From assembly GCF_000972705.2 (NCBI RefSeq), contig NZ_LATL02000166.1:1-5531 (forward strand): DNA of 5,531 nucleotides, read 5' to 3'. Source of the stretch: Limnoraphis robusta CS-951 (GTDB lineage Bacteria; Cyanobacteriota; Cyanobacteriia; Cyanobacteriales; Microcoleaceae). The notes beneath the pieces are model-generated. The model did no database searches and had not been told where the DNA came from. It worked only from the letters and a program-made list of their open reading frames with translations. Positions 5,132 through 5,531 of the stretch are shown here, piece by piece. Position numbers and translations under genes: made by a program. How positions within the stretch are numbered: the stretch's first letter is position 1; every line of letters starts with the position of its first letter.

Positions 5132-5531
5132 ATGATTTGGAAAATTCTAGCTTTATCTCAATTTCAATCTCAAGATAGTAAAACGAATTCTATCCAATTA
5201 AAACAGGTTATTTTATCCAGTTTGTTAAATAGTCACCAAATCACACAGCAGTTTGCTTTTGCCATTGCAGCAGGCTTTTTATTTAGCTGGCTTAATATTC
5301 CAGTCGGTTGGTTACTCGGGCCTATGGTTGTCGGGATTATTTATGCCGCCATTGCAGGGAATTCTAAGCCTTTACCTGCGAATTTTATGACTTTTGGGAA
5401 AGCCTTTTTAGGTCTAGCAACAGCAGTACGCTTTTCTCCAGAAACTCTAATTGTTGCTTCTAACTATGCTATTCCTTTGCTTTTTTGCATTGTTTTTACC
5501 GGGATTATTAGCTTGTTTCACGGTTACTTAT
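5132..5531 (+). CDS. AbrB-family integral membrane protein, N-terminal part (133 aa visible)
   Basis: Incomplete at the right edge; the frame is open to the last base. The visible part has a polar start of about 38 residues, then hydrophobic segments at about 41-57 and 60-76, a glycine-rich stretch at 84-100 (KAFLGLATAVRFSPETL) and another segment at about 110-130. The GWLLGPMVVGIIYA block (59-72) and the G-x-A-x-x-FSPETL pattern fit the AbrB/YbfB-like family of polytopic inner-membrane proteins (usually about 350-380 aa, around ten helices). Despite its name this family is unrelated to the DNA-binding transition-state regulator AbrB, and its frequent label putative ammonia monooxygenase is not supported by any catalytic motif here; transport or sensing is a guess. 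The ATG at 5132 is the only reasonable start in frame before the upstream stop at 5066, though no ribosome binding site precedes it. It is divergent from the lyase gene. Confidence 0.8.
   Translation, partial: MIWKILALSQFQSQDSKTNSIQLKQVILSSLLNSHQITQQFAFAIAAGFLFSWLNIPVGWLLGPMVVGIIYAAIAGNSKPLPANFMTFGKAFLGLATAVRFSPETLIVASNYAIPLLFCIVFTGIISLFHGYL

Noticed and set aside
5132..5531. DNA-binding AbrB transcription factor or ammonia monooxygenase
   Set aside because: The visible chain is hydrophobic with several membrane segments and has no swapped-hairpin DNA-binding domain or metal-binding motif.

Overview
The window looks like chromosomal DNA of a cyanobacterium, most likely a filamentous one of moderately low GC. 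The reasons are the short form of pyruvate kinase, an L-lactate dehydrogenase and an AbrB-type membrane protein of familiar cyanobacterial appearance, a heptamer tandem repeat at the left edge, dispersed-repeat-like palindromes between genes, and a GTA-N8-TAC box of the kind bound by the cyanobacterial nitrogen regulator NtcA. The genus is not fixed by the sequence. The octamer GCGATCGC (HIP1), abundant in many cyanobacteria, was not seen here.

Layout from left to right. 1-156 is non-coding, with a heptamer tandem repeat at the very edge and a weak hairpin behind pyruvate kinase. Four genes follow on the minus strand, so transcription runs right to left: a C-C bond lyase of the isocitrate lyase/PEP mutase superfamily (4838-3951), an arylamine N-acetyltransferase (3949-3176) one base behind it, then after a 471-base gap an L-lactate dehydrogenase (2704-1703) and a pyruvate kinase (1581-157). 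A 293-base divergent spacer separates the lyase from a plus-strand gene that runs off the right edge, the N-terminal third or so of an AbrB-family polytopic membrane protein (5132-5531).

How the genes work together. Pyruvate kinase makes pyruvate from PEP, and lactate dehydrogenase reduces pyruvate while regenerating NAD+. Together they form a compact end-of-glycolysis unit suited to dark or anoxic fermentation. The LDH keeps the residues that bind fructose-1,6-bisphosphate in allosteric bacterial LDHs. The kinase carries the residue set of K+-independent pyruvate kinases. The upstream lyase belongs to a group whose reactions often yield pyruvate or another 2-oxo acid, but its substrate is unknown. 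The acetyltransferase is probably translationally coupled to it.

The least ordinary part is the 471-base gap upstream of ldh. It holds a compact MITE-like element of about 118-120 bp with terminal inverted repeats, an apparent 6-8 bp target duplication and two internal palindromes that are perfect reverse complements of each other. Next to it are a candidate ldh promoter with a perfect TATAAT and a 22-bp palindrome containing GTA-N8-TAC. No wholly new gene system is evident; the genes themselves are recognisable families.
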